Origin: Austropuccinia psidii
Taxonomy: Eukaryota > Basidiomycota > Pucciniomycetes > Pucciniales > Sphaerophragmiaceae
Direction of reading: 5' to 3'
Assembly (NCBI GenBank): GCA_023105745.1
Contig: JALGQZ010000011.1
Coordinates: forward strand, 20,548,975 to 20,612,974
DNA: 64,000 nt
Positions 46,836-58,500 of the stretch are shown in pieces (the stretch's first letter is position 1; every line of letters starts with the position of its first letter). Made by a program: the position numbers and the translations under genes. The notes below the pieces were generated by a model that was given only the letters and a program-made list of their open reading frames with translations, searched no databases and was not told where the DNA came from.

Positions 46836-47823
46836 TGTCTTTAATCAAATACTGTGCAGCTGGCAACAGACTCAGTAAAAGATATATCACTAGTCCAGAA
46901 TCTTCAGAAGCAGAATCTGAAGACAGTATTGAGGTGCAGATTGCTAAAAGAGGCACCTTATTCAACTCAGAAAAAGCTAAATTACCACCAAAAGGTGTGT
47001 ATTTTATCTTATATTTTCACCTTTTATCTTTAAATTGACGTGAAAATGGTGCATACCAGAAATGGAAGCAACTATTCAGTCCAACCAGATGGATGTGGAC
47101 AAGGAAGAGGCAAGACCAAATCCAGAAGTGCCAAATCTTCCACAAGAAAGGCACATCTGGAGGATGCCAGAGTTGCCCCCCATTCCCCAAGGTCTGTACC
47201 AACAGATTTTGACGTGAATTCTGAGCCTGAACTAATTTATGATAATATTTCCAGGGCTGAACCATTTTCAAGTGGCAGCAATAGAAATATATCAGAGCCA
47301 GTACAAAAATTGGTTCAGAGCAGCCAAAGAAGAGGAGTGGGAAATCTGCCCAAGCCTTTGGCAGGGGGCCATGAACTCCTACTTACACATCAAGAGCTTT
47401 CTGGGTCAGGAGAAGACCATAGAACTCTTAGGAGGTTGGAGCCCCCTGTCTTGCAAAGACAAGGTCAAAAAGATAAAGAATTGGTTGAAGAACCAGAGTC
47501 TTTTATCCATAGACCAGAAGAAAGAATTGGAAATGACTCCAACTTTGGAGACAGAGGCACCAGTGGCATCTACCAGCTCCAAACCAGCTCCAGAAGCATC
47601 CAAGGACAAGCCCAAAGGACCTCAAAAGAAACAGAGAGGTCCCAAGAACCATCAAGGCAAGGGCAAAAGCAAAGCCAATTGGCACAGACCTTACCCACAA
47701 GGGTACAGGATCCCCAGATTGGAGCCTTCAGCCGTGGACAGTGTCTTCAATATGGCCAGAACTCTTATGGAATTCACAGCCAAAGAGCAGGAAAGGATGA
47801 ACAGGACTTTTCCACGCAAATAA
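46836..47823 (+). CDS. element D spliced accessory ORF (predicted, about 242 aa)
   Basis: Exon 46836-46994 follows TTTCTTTTAG and precedes GTGTGT. Exon 47255-47823 follows the acceptor ATATTTCCAG. Both join in frame (phase 1). The first exon encodes an acidic stretch (SPESSEAESEDSIEVQ). The second encodes the conserved domain [52 protein letters not shown], a basic Pro/Lys/Gln linker and YRIPRLEP...[11 protein letters not shown], ending TAA at 47821. It overlaps gag in the +1 frame for about 190 codons with both frames open. No membrane segment or signal peptide is visible, so it is not an envelope. Intron and start codon are inferred. Confidence 0.65.
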
Positions 47824-50531
47824 ATGATGTACATAGAAGTATTAGTGTAGAAATTGGCAAACTTGAGTCAAAGTTAAAGCAAATTACATTAGACATCAAT
47901 GATTTAAAGAAAAATGACAAGCAACATTCTGATTGGCATAAATTGACAACTGTCACCCTTGAGTCAATTAGCAATGCTTGTGAAAGAATTGAGAACCAAT
48001 GTCAAAATAATGACACAGAGGATCTTTCCATCTTTAAAGTAAATGATAGACTTAAAACTCTTGAAGACCATGTCTTACAAATAGTTAAGAACACCAATCA
48101 ATTTGCTATACATTTAGCAAAAAGTGACAGTGAAAGGCAGAAATTGAAGAATGAAATAATTGCAAGTGTGGAGCAAATTCATAAGAATCATGAACCACAT
48201 ATGCCAAGACATTCTACACCTTTGACTGAAGAAAAACTTTCTGTTAAAGAAAGTTTGACTCCATTCTTAGGAGAAAATGCCTACTCTGCAAGAGATATTC
48301 CCAAAATAGAAGAATGGCCAACATTCTCTGGTGAAGGAGAATATAACCATATTGAATTCATCAGAACTATTGATATGTTGCAAGAATACTTTAATATACC
48401 TGATGAAATCATAGTGGGAAAATTACACTGTTTGTTTACCAAGACTGCAAAGAAATGGTATTACAAGATGAGAATAGATCATGGAAGACATGACTGGTCT
48501 TGGTGGAAATCTGAAGTGATTACCAAATGGGCCAATAATTCTTGGAGGTTTAAAATGGAGAATGCTTTTGAAAGTGCCATTTTTAACTCAGAAAAAGACA
48601 AACCACTTACTTGGTTCTTCAAACAAAAAGACAGATTATCTGCTTTACACCCAGATATGTCTGACACTATGATTAATATGAAAATATTAAGAAAGTGTGG
48701 AGGAGAACTGGAACATGCTATTAAAAGCAGATGTGTGGAACCCTGTTCAACAGAGGACTACATTAATGCTATGGAAGATATCATTACCAGAACAAGAATT
48801 GGTAAAACTTGGGTTAGAAACCCAATAGAGTCCAAAATAGTCTCAAAGATTCCTAGAGAGGAAAGAAGACCAGAAAGACCTGTCTTGAAGTGTCATAAAT
48901 GTGGAAGTACTTCACATTTAGCCAACACTTGCCCTAAGAAGACAAAGATCAATGAAGTTCAAATCATTGAAGACATTCAGTGTACTGAAGAGAAAGAAGA
49001 GTCTGATCAAGATTCTGCAGTCTCTGAAGATACACCAGTAGAGGACTATCCCATTGAAAACATTTCAGCTTTCTTTGAGGTCACAGAAGTCCATACCCAC
49101 TTGCCACAGTACAGTGAGGATTGCTACAACCTGATCAATATCCAAGATGCCAGAATGTGTAAAACAAAACCTGCTAGAGGAAAGGGTTACACTGCTGGAG
49201 CATCCTGTATCACATCAGTTCTAATGGGTGATATTGAAGCCAAAGTAAATCTGGATACAGGGGCATTTTGCACTTGTATTGGCAAGGATTATCTCCAAAT
49301 TATACTTCCTGAATGGAAAAACCATCTATTACCAATAGAAGGTGTACAGTTCAGTAGTGCCAGTAACAATATGTACCCCTTGGGCATATTGGATACTAAT
49401 ATTGTATTCCCACATCCAGCAGGAAGTGTAAGAATGAAAACTGAGATTGTAGTAATGGATAATTGTACATCTCAGCATATCATTCTTGGAAATGATTACT
49501 TGAATATTTATGGTATTGATATAAATAACCATAAAGACAGATATTTCACAATTGGAGATAACAAAAGGCAAAAATTTGCTTTCTCCAATATGCCAAAACA
49601 GATATCTGTAGTATCTTCTGTCAAAGATACTTACAAAGATGTATTTGTGTCTAAACAACTTGTTGAAGCACAAATTAATCCATCATTGTCACCAAAGATG
49701 AGGAATGAACTTATTGATGTATTATATACATACAATAATGCATTTGCATCTGATAATGAACCATTAGGCGCTATAAGGGGACATGAAATTGATATTACTC
49801 TTAATATTGATAGACCATATCCCCCAGTACTTAGAAGACCAGCTTATCCAGCCAGTCCCAGAGCTAGAGAAGCCTTGGAAAAACATATCCAAGAGTTGAT
49901 CCAACTTGGTGTGCTAAGGAAAGTAGGCCATAATGAGGAAGTTGAAGTGACAACACCTGTTATTATTGCATGGCATAATGATAAGTCAAGAATGGTTGGA
50001 GATTTTAGAGCTTTGAATACCTACACAGTTCCAGATAGGTATCCAATCCCTAGGATCCAAGAAACCTTGACTCAATTGTCTAAAGCCAAGTATATAACAT
50101 CAATGGATGCATTAAAAGGCTTCCATCAAAATGTCTTGACGCCTAAAGCTAGGAAATTACTTAGAATTATCACTCACTGTGGTATTTATGAGTATCTTAG
50201 AATGCCATTTGGCATTAAAAATGCTCCATCTCATTATCAAAGAATGATGAATACCATCTTCCCCACAGAATTGTCTGAAGGATGGCTTATCATTTATATT
50301 GATGATATTATTATATTTTCTGACTCATGGTCTTTGCACCTTGAAAGACTTGCAAGAGTACTTCATAAAGTTGCAGAAGTGAACATGAAAATTTCACTTA
50401 AGAAATGCAATTTTGGTTTTGAAGAACTCAAAGCATTAGGACATGTTGTTTCTGGTTTGAGCTTGGGTATTGACAAGAATAAAGTAGCAGCAGTGTTACT
50501 TAAGCCAATACCCCAGAATAAAAAGAAATGA
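47046..50531 (+). CDS. element D Gag-protease-RT (frameshifted at its end)
   Basis: Start chosen at ATG 47046 ([16 protein letters not shown]), the first ATG in about 1.3 kb of leader; a GTG two codons earlier is not a plausible eukaryotic start. Ser/Gln-rich N-terminus overlapping the accessory frame to about residue 260, coiled-coil region, capsid-like domain ([35 protein letters not shown]), knuckle [14 protein letters not shown] near 617-630, protease LDTGAFCTC near 735, RT with YIDDI near 1084. It runs out at IPQNKKK-stop because one A is missing from the run that A has as AAAAAAG. Everything upstream looks functional. Confidence 0.9.
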   Translation: MVHTRNGSNYSVQPDGCGQGRGKTKSRSAKSSTRKAHLEDARVAPHSPRSVPTDFDVNSEPELIYDNISRAEPFSSGSNRNISEPVQKLVQSSQRRGVGNLPKPLAGGHELLLTHQELSGSGEDHRTLRRLEPPVLQRQGQKDKELVEEPESFIHRPEERIGNDSNFGDRGTSGIYQLQTSSRSIQGQAQRTSKETERSQEPSRQGQKQSQLAQTLPTRVQDPQIGAFSRGQCLQYGQNSYGIHSQRAGKDEQDFSTQINDVHRSISVEIGKLESKLKQITLDINDLKKNDKQHSDWHKLTTVTLESISNACERIENQCQNNDTEDLSIFKVNDRLKTLEDHVLQIVKNTNQFAIHLAKSDSERQKLKNEIIASVEQIHKNHEPHMPRHSTPLTEEKLSVKESLTPFLGENAYSARDIPKIEEWPTFSGEGEYNHIEFIRTIDMLQEYFNIPDEIIVGKLHCLFTKTAKKWYYKMRIDHGRHDWSWWKSEVITKWANNSWRFKMENAFESAIFNSEKDKPLTWFFKQKDRLSALHPDMSDTMINMKILRKCGGELEHAIKSRCVEPCSTEDYINAMEDIITRTRIGKTWVRNPIESKIVSKIPREERRPERPVLKCHKCGSTSHLANTCPKKTKINEVQIIEDIQCTEEKEESDQDSAVSEDTPVEDYPIENISAFFEVTEVHTHLPQYSEDCYNLINIQDARMCKTKPARGKGYTAGASCITSVLMGDIEAKVNLDTGAFCTCIGKDYLQIILPEWKNHLLPIEGVQFSSASNNMYPLGILDTNIVFPHPAGSVRMKTEIVVMDNCTSQHIILGNDYLNIYGIDINNHKDRYFTIGDNKRQKFAFSNMPKQISVVSSVKDTYKDVFVSKQLVEAQINPSLSPKMRNELIDVLYTYNNAFASDNEPLGAIRGHEIDITLNIDRPYPPVLRRPAYPASPRAREALEKHIQELIQLGVLRKVGHNEEVEVTTPVIIAWHNDKSRMVGDFRALNTYTVPDRYPIPRIQETLTQLSKAKYITSMDALKGFHQNVLTPKARKLLRIITHCGIYEYLRMPFGIKNAPSHYQRMMNTIFPTELSEGWLIIYIDDIIIFSDSWSLHLERLARVLHKVAEVNMKISLKKCNFGFEELKALGHVVSGLSLGIDKNKVAAVLLKPIPQNKKK

Positions 50532-52747
50532 TGTCTTTTCTTGGATTTGCTAGTTACTATAGGCAACACTTGAAAGATTTTGCAATTCTAGCCAAGTCAC
50601 TTTATAGAATCTGTGATCAACAGACTGTATTTGAAATGACACAGGAAAGAATTAAAGCTTATGAGAAGATAAAGAAAGCCCTTACAGAAGCACCTTTACT
50701 CCTCATGCCTGACTGGAATATTCCTTTTAAATTGTACATTGATGCATGTGGGGATGGATTAGGGGCAGCCCTACACCAAGTCCAAATTATTGATGACAAA
50801 CCTACAGAAGGACCAGTTTGTTATATCTCAAGACAAATCAAACCAACAGAAGCCAGATATGGTGCAAGCCAAATGGAGTGCTTATGTTTGGTATGGGCAC
50901 TTGAGAAATTACACTATTACCTTGATGGCAGTGTTTTTGAAGTGATAACTGACTGTAATGCCGTGAAATCACTTCTTAACATGAAAACTCCCAACAGACA
51001 TATGTTGAGATGGCAAATAGCCATTCAAGAATATAGAGGAAACATGACTATAGTTCATAAAGCAGGAAACATTCACAAAAATGCTGATGGGCTTAGTAGA
51101 TGGGCTTTAGCCAACACTCCTGATAACCCAGCTTATGTACCTTTGGAAGCTGAACCACAGATTCCAATTGAAGGGATTAACATAACTGATATTGGGACTG
51201 AATTCTTTGAAGAGGTCAGAGAGTCTTATAAACAAGACAAGAATTGCCATATCTTGACTTCTTTATTGGATAAAGACTGCAAAGACACATCTTTGGTTAA
51301 TACACTAGATGAAGTTTGGAAAAATTCCTATTCTGAAGGAAGATTTCACTTGTTTGATGGGATTATTTACCATAGAACAAAACATTCTTGTGTGATGACA
51401 TTGTGTAGTAGATTGCTCATCAATACCATTCTTCATGAATGCCATGATAGCATTTACTCTGGACACCTATCAGAAGACAGAACACTTGAAAAGGTGAAGA
51501 ACTGTGCATGGTGGCCATCTTGGAGAAAAGAAACCATTGAATATTGCCATACCTGTGATAGATGCCAAAAATCAAACAGGAGTACAGGCAAGAAATTTGG
51601 ATTAATGATCCATATTCAAGAACCAAAATCCCCTTGGGAAGTTGTTCACATGGATTGGGTCACAGCACTTCCTCCAAGTGGTGACAAAAGTTATAATGCT
51701 TGTTTAGTCATTGTAGACAGATATAGCAAAACTCCCATATTCTTACCATGTCATAAAGATGACACTGCTATGGATACAGCTCTTCTTTTATGGAGTAGAG
51801 TTATTTCTCATACAGGGTTATTTAAGAATATCATAAGTGACAGAGACCCCAAGTTCACATCTGCACTTTGGACCAATCTTCATAGATTGTTTGGGACTAA
51901 GTTATCATTCTCTACAGCATATCACCCTCAAACAGATGGGCTAGCAGAGAGGATGATTCAAACTTTAGAAGACATGATCAGGAGATTTTGTGCTTATGGA
52001 TTAGAATTTAAAGACTCAGATGGCTTTACCCATGACTGGTGCACTCTGATACCTGCATTAGAATTGGCATACAAGACATCAGTCCATTCTTCCACAGGAC
52101 AAACTCCTGCTATGTTAGAAAAAGGATGGAATCCAAGACTCCCAGCAGACACACTGAGGAAAGACTTGATTGACATTCATCCTACAGCTTCCAGCTTCAA
52201 ATTAATGCTTGATAAAGTAAAACACCATGCAAAACAAAGTATGGATGATGCTTTTGATTATGCAAAACAGAAGTGGGACAAGAGTCATAAAGTACCAGAC
52301 TTCAAAGTAGGGGACTTAGTTCTAGTTTCAACCTTGAATTTTAATAATATCAAAGGCCCAAAGAAACTTAAAGATTCTTATGTAGGACCTTTTGTTATTG
52401 TTGCCTTACATGGAACCAATGCAGTTCAAGTGGAATTGAGTGGTGAATTGGAAAATAAACACCCCACATTTCCAGTCAGCCTGATAAAACCTTATCAACC
52501 AGCTGACAAAGAATTGTTTCCTTTAAGGAACCCAACTCCTTTAACTGTGCCCCCTGTGGAACAGAATGAAGACAGAAAGATAAAGAAAGTCATTAAAGAA
52601 AGGAGACTTAGGGGTAAAAATCAAAGAGAATATCTTGTCAGATATAGAAATCCAGTACATGAAGATGAATGGATGGCAGAATCAGAAATACCTGACTCAG
52701 ATAAACTCTTAAGAAGATTTAGACATGAAAGAAGGCCACAAGCCTGA
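50528..52747 (+). CDS. element D RNase H-integrase-chromodomain (downstream of frameshift)
   Basis: 739 codons continuing the polyprotein in the -1 frame: the RT connection [11 protein letters not shown], RNase H with YIDACGDG near 70 and [19 protein letters not shown], integrase zinc motif ([23 protein letters not shown]), the DDE core ([30 protein letters not shown]), the SH3-like [11 protein letters not shown] and a chromodomain-like tail with [15 protein letters not shown]. No independent start is expected. It should be translated as part of Gag-Pol in a parental copy without the deletion. All catalytic acidic residues are visible. Confidence 0.92.
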   Translation: MMSFLGFASYYRQHLKDFAILAKSLYRICDQQTVFEMTQERIKAYEKIKKALTEAPLLLMPDWNIPFKLYIDACGDGLGAALHQVQIIDDKPTEGPVCYISRQIKPTEARYGASQMECLCLVWALEKLHYYLDGSVFEVITDCNAVKSLLNMKTPNRHMLRWQIAIQEYRGNMTIVHKAGNIHKNADGLSRWALANTPDNPAYVPLEAEPQIPIEGINITDIGTEFFEEVRESYKQDKNCHILTSLLDKDCKDTSLVNTLDEVWKNSYSEGRFHLFDGIIYHRTKHSCVMTLCSRLLINTILHECHDSIYSGHLSEDRTLEKVKNCAWWPSWRKETIEYCHTCDRCQKSNRSTGKKFGLMIHIQEPKSPWEVVHMDWVTALPPSGDKSYNACLVIVDRYSKTPIFLPCHKDDTAMDTALLLWSRVISHTGLFKNIISDRDPKFTSALWTNLHRLFGTKLSFSTAYHPQTDGLAERMIQTLEDMIRRFCAYGLEFKDSDGFTHDWCTLIPALELAYKTSVHSSTGQTPAMLEKGWNPRLPADTLRKDLIDIHPTASSFKLMLDKVKHHAKQSMDDAFDYAKQKWDKSHKVPDFKVGDLVLVSTLNFNNIKGPKKLKDSYVGPFVIVALHGTNAVQVELSGELENKHPTFPVSLIKPYQPADKELFPLRNPTPLTVPPVEQNEDRKIKKVIKERRLRGKNQREYLVRYRNPVHEDEWMAESEIPDSDKLLRRFRHERRPQA

Positions 52748-52877
52748 ATATGTCTATAAATGTGCTTTAAATTACTTGATCTGAGTAATGTGAAGAGGTT
52801 GGACAGTGGACATTAACCCCCTTTTGGGGCCTTATTCTTTTTATCACTAATAAAATTGTAGTACAATTTTATTTTTT

Positions 52878-52889
52878 GGTGGGAGGGAA
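52878..52889 (+). promoter_or_regulatory. polypurine tract of element D
   Basis: GGTGGGAGGGAA preceded by a T-run (ATTTTTT), directly before the 3' LTR TGTGAG. The T-run before the purines recurs in E and A. Confidence 0.85.
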
Positions 52890-54812
52890 TGTGAGCCTTG
52901 AGGTATATTTTACATACCCAAATAGGCCACAATTATCTTAAAAAGAAATTTTGAATTATGCAAAACTCATAAGTCATGCATATATCCAAAATTCATCATT
53001 TTCAATTTCAGAAAAGATGAATAACTTTTTATTGAGTAAGTAAATCCATGGATTTAAGACCAGATTTGGATTCTACACAAAAATTCACCTAGGGTAGCTC
53101 CATAGAGTGAATAAGCTCAATTTAAGTATTTGAGGTGGTAAAATGGAAAATACTTCAATACCACATCATTAATACCACATAAAAGATCCGTGAAAATTTT
53201 TGTTTTTCTTGATTTTTAGCCAAAATAATGGGAAAGTGAGAAATCCCATGTTACATATACACTAAGAATAGTGTTATGCATGTTTTGAGCACTTAATATC
53301 ATGGTATTCTTACATGGACTTTTGGTACACCCATAGTGGATATCTCACTTTAAGCTTAAATTACTATTTTGACGTAAAAAATAGGCAAGGGGGACAAAAG
53401 ACATCAAAGAGAGCCAGGGTACCCAACTTCTGAGGCCTCAGAGGCGTGGATAGCTCCAGAGCATGGATCCATGGCTCATCTTAGCCTAATTGGTAAACTA
53501 AAACTCTTTGGGAACTTGGTTACCAAGTTACAACTACTGTAAAACATCAGAAAATAGCAAATAACCTGCTATTTTGACGTGCCAAGGAGGTAATGAGCTA
53601 CTTACACTCCTGTAACCATGTCAATTACTAATGACTTTCCATGGATAAACCCCAAAAGAGTAATTAAAACCCTTTTGGGACCCATATTCATTGATTTACC
53701 TCATAGCAACCAGCAAAACACTGCTATTTGCAATTCTACGTAGAAATGAGGTAAAACCTTCAAAAATTCATTAAAAATACAATTCTTAATGAATCTTTCT
53801 GAAACTTTCAGGACTAAAGGAGAACTGTATTATCTATGGTACAACCAAAAGGAATTACAGTTTTACTAGTAAAATTAAAAGTTTTACTTACAGTCCATTT
53901 TTGGATATTCTACGTGAAACACTGAATCTTCAAAAATTCACAGTAATTACAACCTGTGATGAAATTGGCAATAACATTGATAACTTTGAGAAATCAATGA
54001 TTATTTTAGAATAAAAGAAGATTTACAAGTGTTACTCCTTTTATTCTTAACCATATTGGGGTTGGTAGTCACGTAAAAGCATCAATTAAGTAATTATGAT
54101 AATCTTACATGACAACAGATGATGCAATCAATAATCCAAAAAGGTTTATTGTTTTCTCACTCACTGGTTTTTCAGTTTGCTCCATGGCACGCCTCTGTGA
54201 GCTGTTATTGACTTAAAAGAAGCCTCTTCTTGCTGTTTTTTCCGTATCATCATCATCTTATCAATTTATTAAATCTTTATTACCAACAAGTAAGTATTAG
54301 TTCAACTATTCTTAAGTGTTTTAATTCTTTCAGAATCAATCAGAAAGACGTGAAATCATAGAATCCAACTATATATTGTTGTAATACTGTTATAAATCCT
54401 TTTGATCCCTTAAATCCACAATTCCACGTCAAATTTCTCTACTTTTATTATCAATAAGTTCTTTGGAGTATTAGTGAGTCTTTTATCTTTAATTCTTAAA
54501 GTTTTTCTCTAGTGATAGTTTTCTTCAACAATTATCTTTATAATTATTCTTGTAAAAGATAATTATATATTAAAATAATTTTATTATTTTAATAAAAGAA
54601 GTTTTTATTATTAAATTCTTCTTGTAATTGATTCTTGTAGACAATTACTGCTCACTGTTATAATCACTAGTAGTGTATAACACGTGAAAGAAATAATTTT
54701 ATAATTATTTAATTGTGGTTATAATAATATTTATTATTATATTTCATAAGAACAGACATAGTGCTGTTGATTAATAGTAATATTATCATCAGTTTCATAG
54801 TCACATCTTACA
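52890..54812 (+). mobile_element. element D 3' LTR, 1923 bp
   Basis: Same length as the 5' LTR with three differences seen by eye (a GCTATA/GTTATA change and two near the CTAGTAATAG stretch). It is followed by the ACAAC duplication and the rest of the split E LTR. Confidence 0.95.
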
Positions 54813-55442
54813 ACAACAAAGTGGTCAACAGCTCTGTTGATTTTTATCAATATTTCATCATAGGTTTTAACCTTGTTTATAACTTGTAAAATAAAGTTCA
54901 TATCTGTGTTCTTACAGTAATTACGTGGTAACTTTATTTTTGGTTCATCATTCTATCATGTATATTTTAGAAGATATTAGCTATGATCACTGAATATATG
55001 CGTTGACCAAAAAAGTGCATATATTCAGGATAATTCCTTAAGTATTGATTTTGGGAATTAGCTTATTAATTGTTTTATATGTGGATTTTTGTGGGGAATC
55101 CACTGGTACAATTTATTTCACATGTTGTTTCATTAGTTTCTGAGATAAATAAGTTTTTATGGTTTTTATAAGGTATTATACCTTATAATTCCTTAAATAT
55201 TGACTTTACAGATATGCCATAAAAATGGTATATGTGTATTTTTCCATGGGGAATCCAATGGTATACTTTATTTCACATGTTCATTCATTGGTTTTTAAGT
55301 TAAACCAATTTTAATACCAATTTATGGTATTTTTTGTATATTTGGGTAATTATTTTTAGTGTATAATTATATTAAAGGTATAATTATTATTAATCTTTTT
55401 TGTGACCTTATTGGGTATGTGGTCATATCTCAAAGGCTCACA
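54813..55442 (-). mobile_element. element E 3' LTR, right segment (with D target duplication)
   Basis: ACAAC (54813-54817) is the duplicated target. From there the sequence matches the other E LTR from about 63453 to the window end and terminates CTCACA at 55442. It is the U3 start of E in its own sense. Confidence 0.92.
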
Positions 55443-55455
55443 TTCCCTACCACCA
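55443..55455 (-). promoter_or_regulatory. polypurine tract of element E
   Basis: The minus strand reads TGGTGGTAGGGAA, identical to A, before the 3' LTR TGTGAGC. Confidence 0.85.
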
Positions 55456-55559
55456 AAAAAGATTGTACCACAATCTGATATATGTGATTAGGGTATCATC
55501 CACTGTCCTACCTCTTCAATAGACTTTGTTAGTCTTGAAGCTCAATAATGCTTAACTTT

Positions 55560-58500
55560 TTATTTTTCAGGTTTTCTTTCATGTCTGAACCTTCTTAGTA
55601 ATTTATCAGCATTTGTTATATCTTTCTCAAGTAGCCATTCATCTTCTTGAGTTGAATTTCTATACCTCACAAGGTATTCCCTTTCTTTTTTGTTTCTTGT
55701 CCTTCTTTCTTTAAGGACTTTTACTATTTTCTTTTCCTCTCCTTCCTCCAAGGGGGGAATTTCAAGTGGGGGTTTATTTCTTAGTGGAAATAACTCCTTG
55801 TCACTTGAACTGTAAGGTTTTATCAGACTTACAGGGAAAGTTGGGTGTTTGTTCATTAGTTCACCTGTGAGTTCTAGTTGCACAGCATTGGGTCCATGAA
55901 GTGCTTTTATCATAAATGGTCCTGCAAAGGAATCTTTCAATTTCTTTGTGCCTTTTATGTTATTGAAATTAAGGGTTGATACTAAAACCAAGTCCCCTAT
56001 TTTGAAGTCAGGTGGCTTATGACTTTTATCCCATCTTTCTTTTGCATATTTAAAAGAATCTTGCATGCATCTGTTTGCATGGTGTCTTGCTTTGTCAAGC
56101 ATTATCTTGAAACTGCTTGCTGTTGGATGTATATCCACTAACTCCTTTTTGAGGGTATCATAAGGAAGTCTTGGATTCCAACCTTTCTCTAGCATTGCTG
56201 GTGTTTTGCCAGTAGAAGAATGGATTGATGTCTTATATGCCAGTTCAAGTGCTGGTATTAGTGTACACCAATCATGGGTAAAACCATCAGAATCTTTGAA
56301 TTCTAGCCCATAAGCACAGAATCTTCTGATCATATCCTCTAGGGTTTGTATCATTCTTTCTGCTAGACCATCAGTTTGAGGATGATAAGCTGTTGAGAAT
56401 GATAACTTTGTCCCAAACAAGTTATGGAGGTTTGTCCATAATGCTGAAGTGAACTTTGGGTCTCTGTCACTTATAATATTTTGGAATAAGCCTGTGTGGC
56501 TAATGACTTTATTCCATATCATTATGGCTGTATCCATAGCTGTGTCATCTTTATGACATGGTAAGAACATGGGAGTTTTACTGTACCTGTCAACTAACAC
56601 TAGACATGCATTATAACTCCTGTCTCCTCCTGGAGGTAAGGCTGTTACCCAATCCATATGAACTATTTCCCATGGGGATTTTGGTTCTTGGATTTGGATC
56701 ATCATTCCAAATTTCTTTCCTGTGGCTCTGTTGGCTTTTTGACATCTGTCACAGGTTTGGCAGTACTCTGCAACATCTTTCTTCCAATTTGGCCACCAAG
56801 AGCAGGTTTTCACCCTCTCTAGTGTCCTATCTTCTGAGAGATGTCCAGATGCAACACTATCATGACACTCATGTAAAATAGTGTTTATTAGTGTTCTGTC
56901 TGTTAAGGCCATAACACATGTGTGTTTTGTTCTATGGTAAAGGATTCCATCAAGGAGGTGGAATCTTCCTTCATCATATGCTTTTTTCCATATTTCATCT
57001 AGTTTTGATGAAAGTGATGGATCTTTGCAGTCTTTCATTAGAAGTTGGCTTAAGATATGGCAATTTTTGTCTGTCTTATAGCTTTCTTTAACTTGGTTAA
57101 AGAATTCTGTGCCAATGTCTGTAACACATATTCCTTCTATATGGTGCTCTTCTTGTGGTACCCATGCTGGATTGTCAGGGGTATTTCCTAGAGCCCATCT
57201 GCTAAGACCATCTGCATTTTTATGAATCTTTCCAGATTTATGAACAATAGTCATATTTCCTCTATATTCTTGGATAGCAATCTGCCATCTCAGCATATGT
57301 CTATTTGGAGTCTTCATATTTAATAGTGATTTCACAGCATTACAGTCTGTGATTACATCAAATACTGTGCCATCCAAATAATAGTGCAGTTTTTCTAAAG
57401 CCCATACTAGGCATAAGCATTCCATTTGGCTTGCTCCATACCTTGCTTCTGTTGGCTTTATCTGCCTTGAAATGAAACAAATTGGTCCTTCCACTGGTTT
57501 ATCATTGATAATTTGTGTTTGGTGAAGTGCAGCACCTAGTCCTTCTCCACAAGCATCAATGTACAGTTTGAAGGGTAGTTTCCAATCTGGCATTAGAAGA
57601 AATGGGGCATTTGTTAAGGAATTTTTCAATTCTTCATATGCCTTGACTCTTTCTTCTGTCATCTCATAGACTGTTTGTTGGTCACATAGCTTATACAAGG
57701 ATTTAGCAATCTTTGCAAAGTCCTTTATATGCTGTCTATAGTAACCAGCAAATCCTAGAAATGATTGCATTTCTTTTTTGGTTTGAGGCATTGGCTTAAG
57801 TAGTACTGCTGCTACTTTATTTTTGTCTATGCCTAGACTAAGGCCAGATACTACATGTCCTAGGGCTTTTAATTCACTATATGCAAAATGACATTTTTTC
57901 AATGAAATTTTCATATTTACTTGGACTATTTTCTGTAGTACCCTTTCTAGTCTTGTCAGGTGATTTTCCCAAGTTTCTGAGCAAACTATGATATCATCAA
58001 TGTAGATTATTAACCATCCTTCTGATAATTCTTCAGGAAATATGGTATTCATCATTCTTTGATAATGGGAAGGTGCATTTTTTATCCCAAATGGCATTCT
58101 TAAGTATTCAAAAATTCCACAATGGACTATTATTCTTAGTAGTTTCTTGGCATTGTCTGTTAAGACATTTTGATGAAAACCCTTAAGAGCATCCATAGCT
58201 GTAATGAACTTAGCTTGTGACAATTGGGTCAATGTCTCATGGATTCTGGGTATTGGATATCTGTCTGGAATGGTATAGGTATTCAGGGCTCTGAAGTCTC
58301 CTACCATCCTTGATTTTCCATTATGCCAAGTTATAATGACAGGTGTAGTAACTTCTACTTGCTCATTATGTCCAACCTTTCTTAATACTCCAAGGTCCAT
58401 TAATTCTTTAATGTGCACCTCTAAGGCTTCTCTAGCTCTTGGACTGGCTGGATAAGCAGGTCTTCTTAATAAAGGTGGGTAAGGTTCTTCTACATTAAGA

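Larger units (their letters stand above)
44426..54812 (+). mobile_element. Ty3/gypsy retrotransposon D (youngest, plus strand)
   Basis: Complete element of 10,387 bp with two 1923-bp LTRs (I see only three differences by eye), ACAAC duplications, primer site, Gag-Pol and polypurine tract. Its near-identical LTRs make it the most recent insertion. A one-base loss in an A-run at about 50522 breaks Pol between RT and RNase H. It also has a duplicated LTR-end plus primer-site segment. Confidence 0.97.

Noticed and set aside
47239..47253. ATG at 47239 as the start of the element D accessory ORF
   Set aside because: Lies in the predicted intron, has no counterpart in A or E, and conservation begins only after the acceptor.
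46836..47823. Envelope-like protein as the identity of the accessory ORF
   Set aside because: No signal peptide, no membrane segment, no furin-like site; the protein is acidic then basic and helical.
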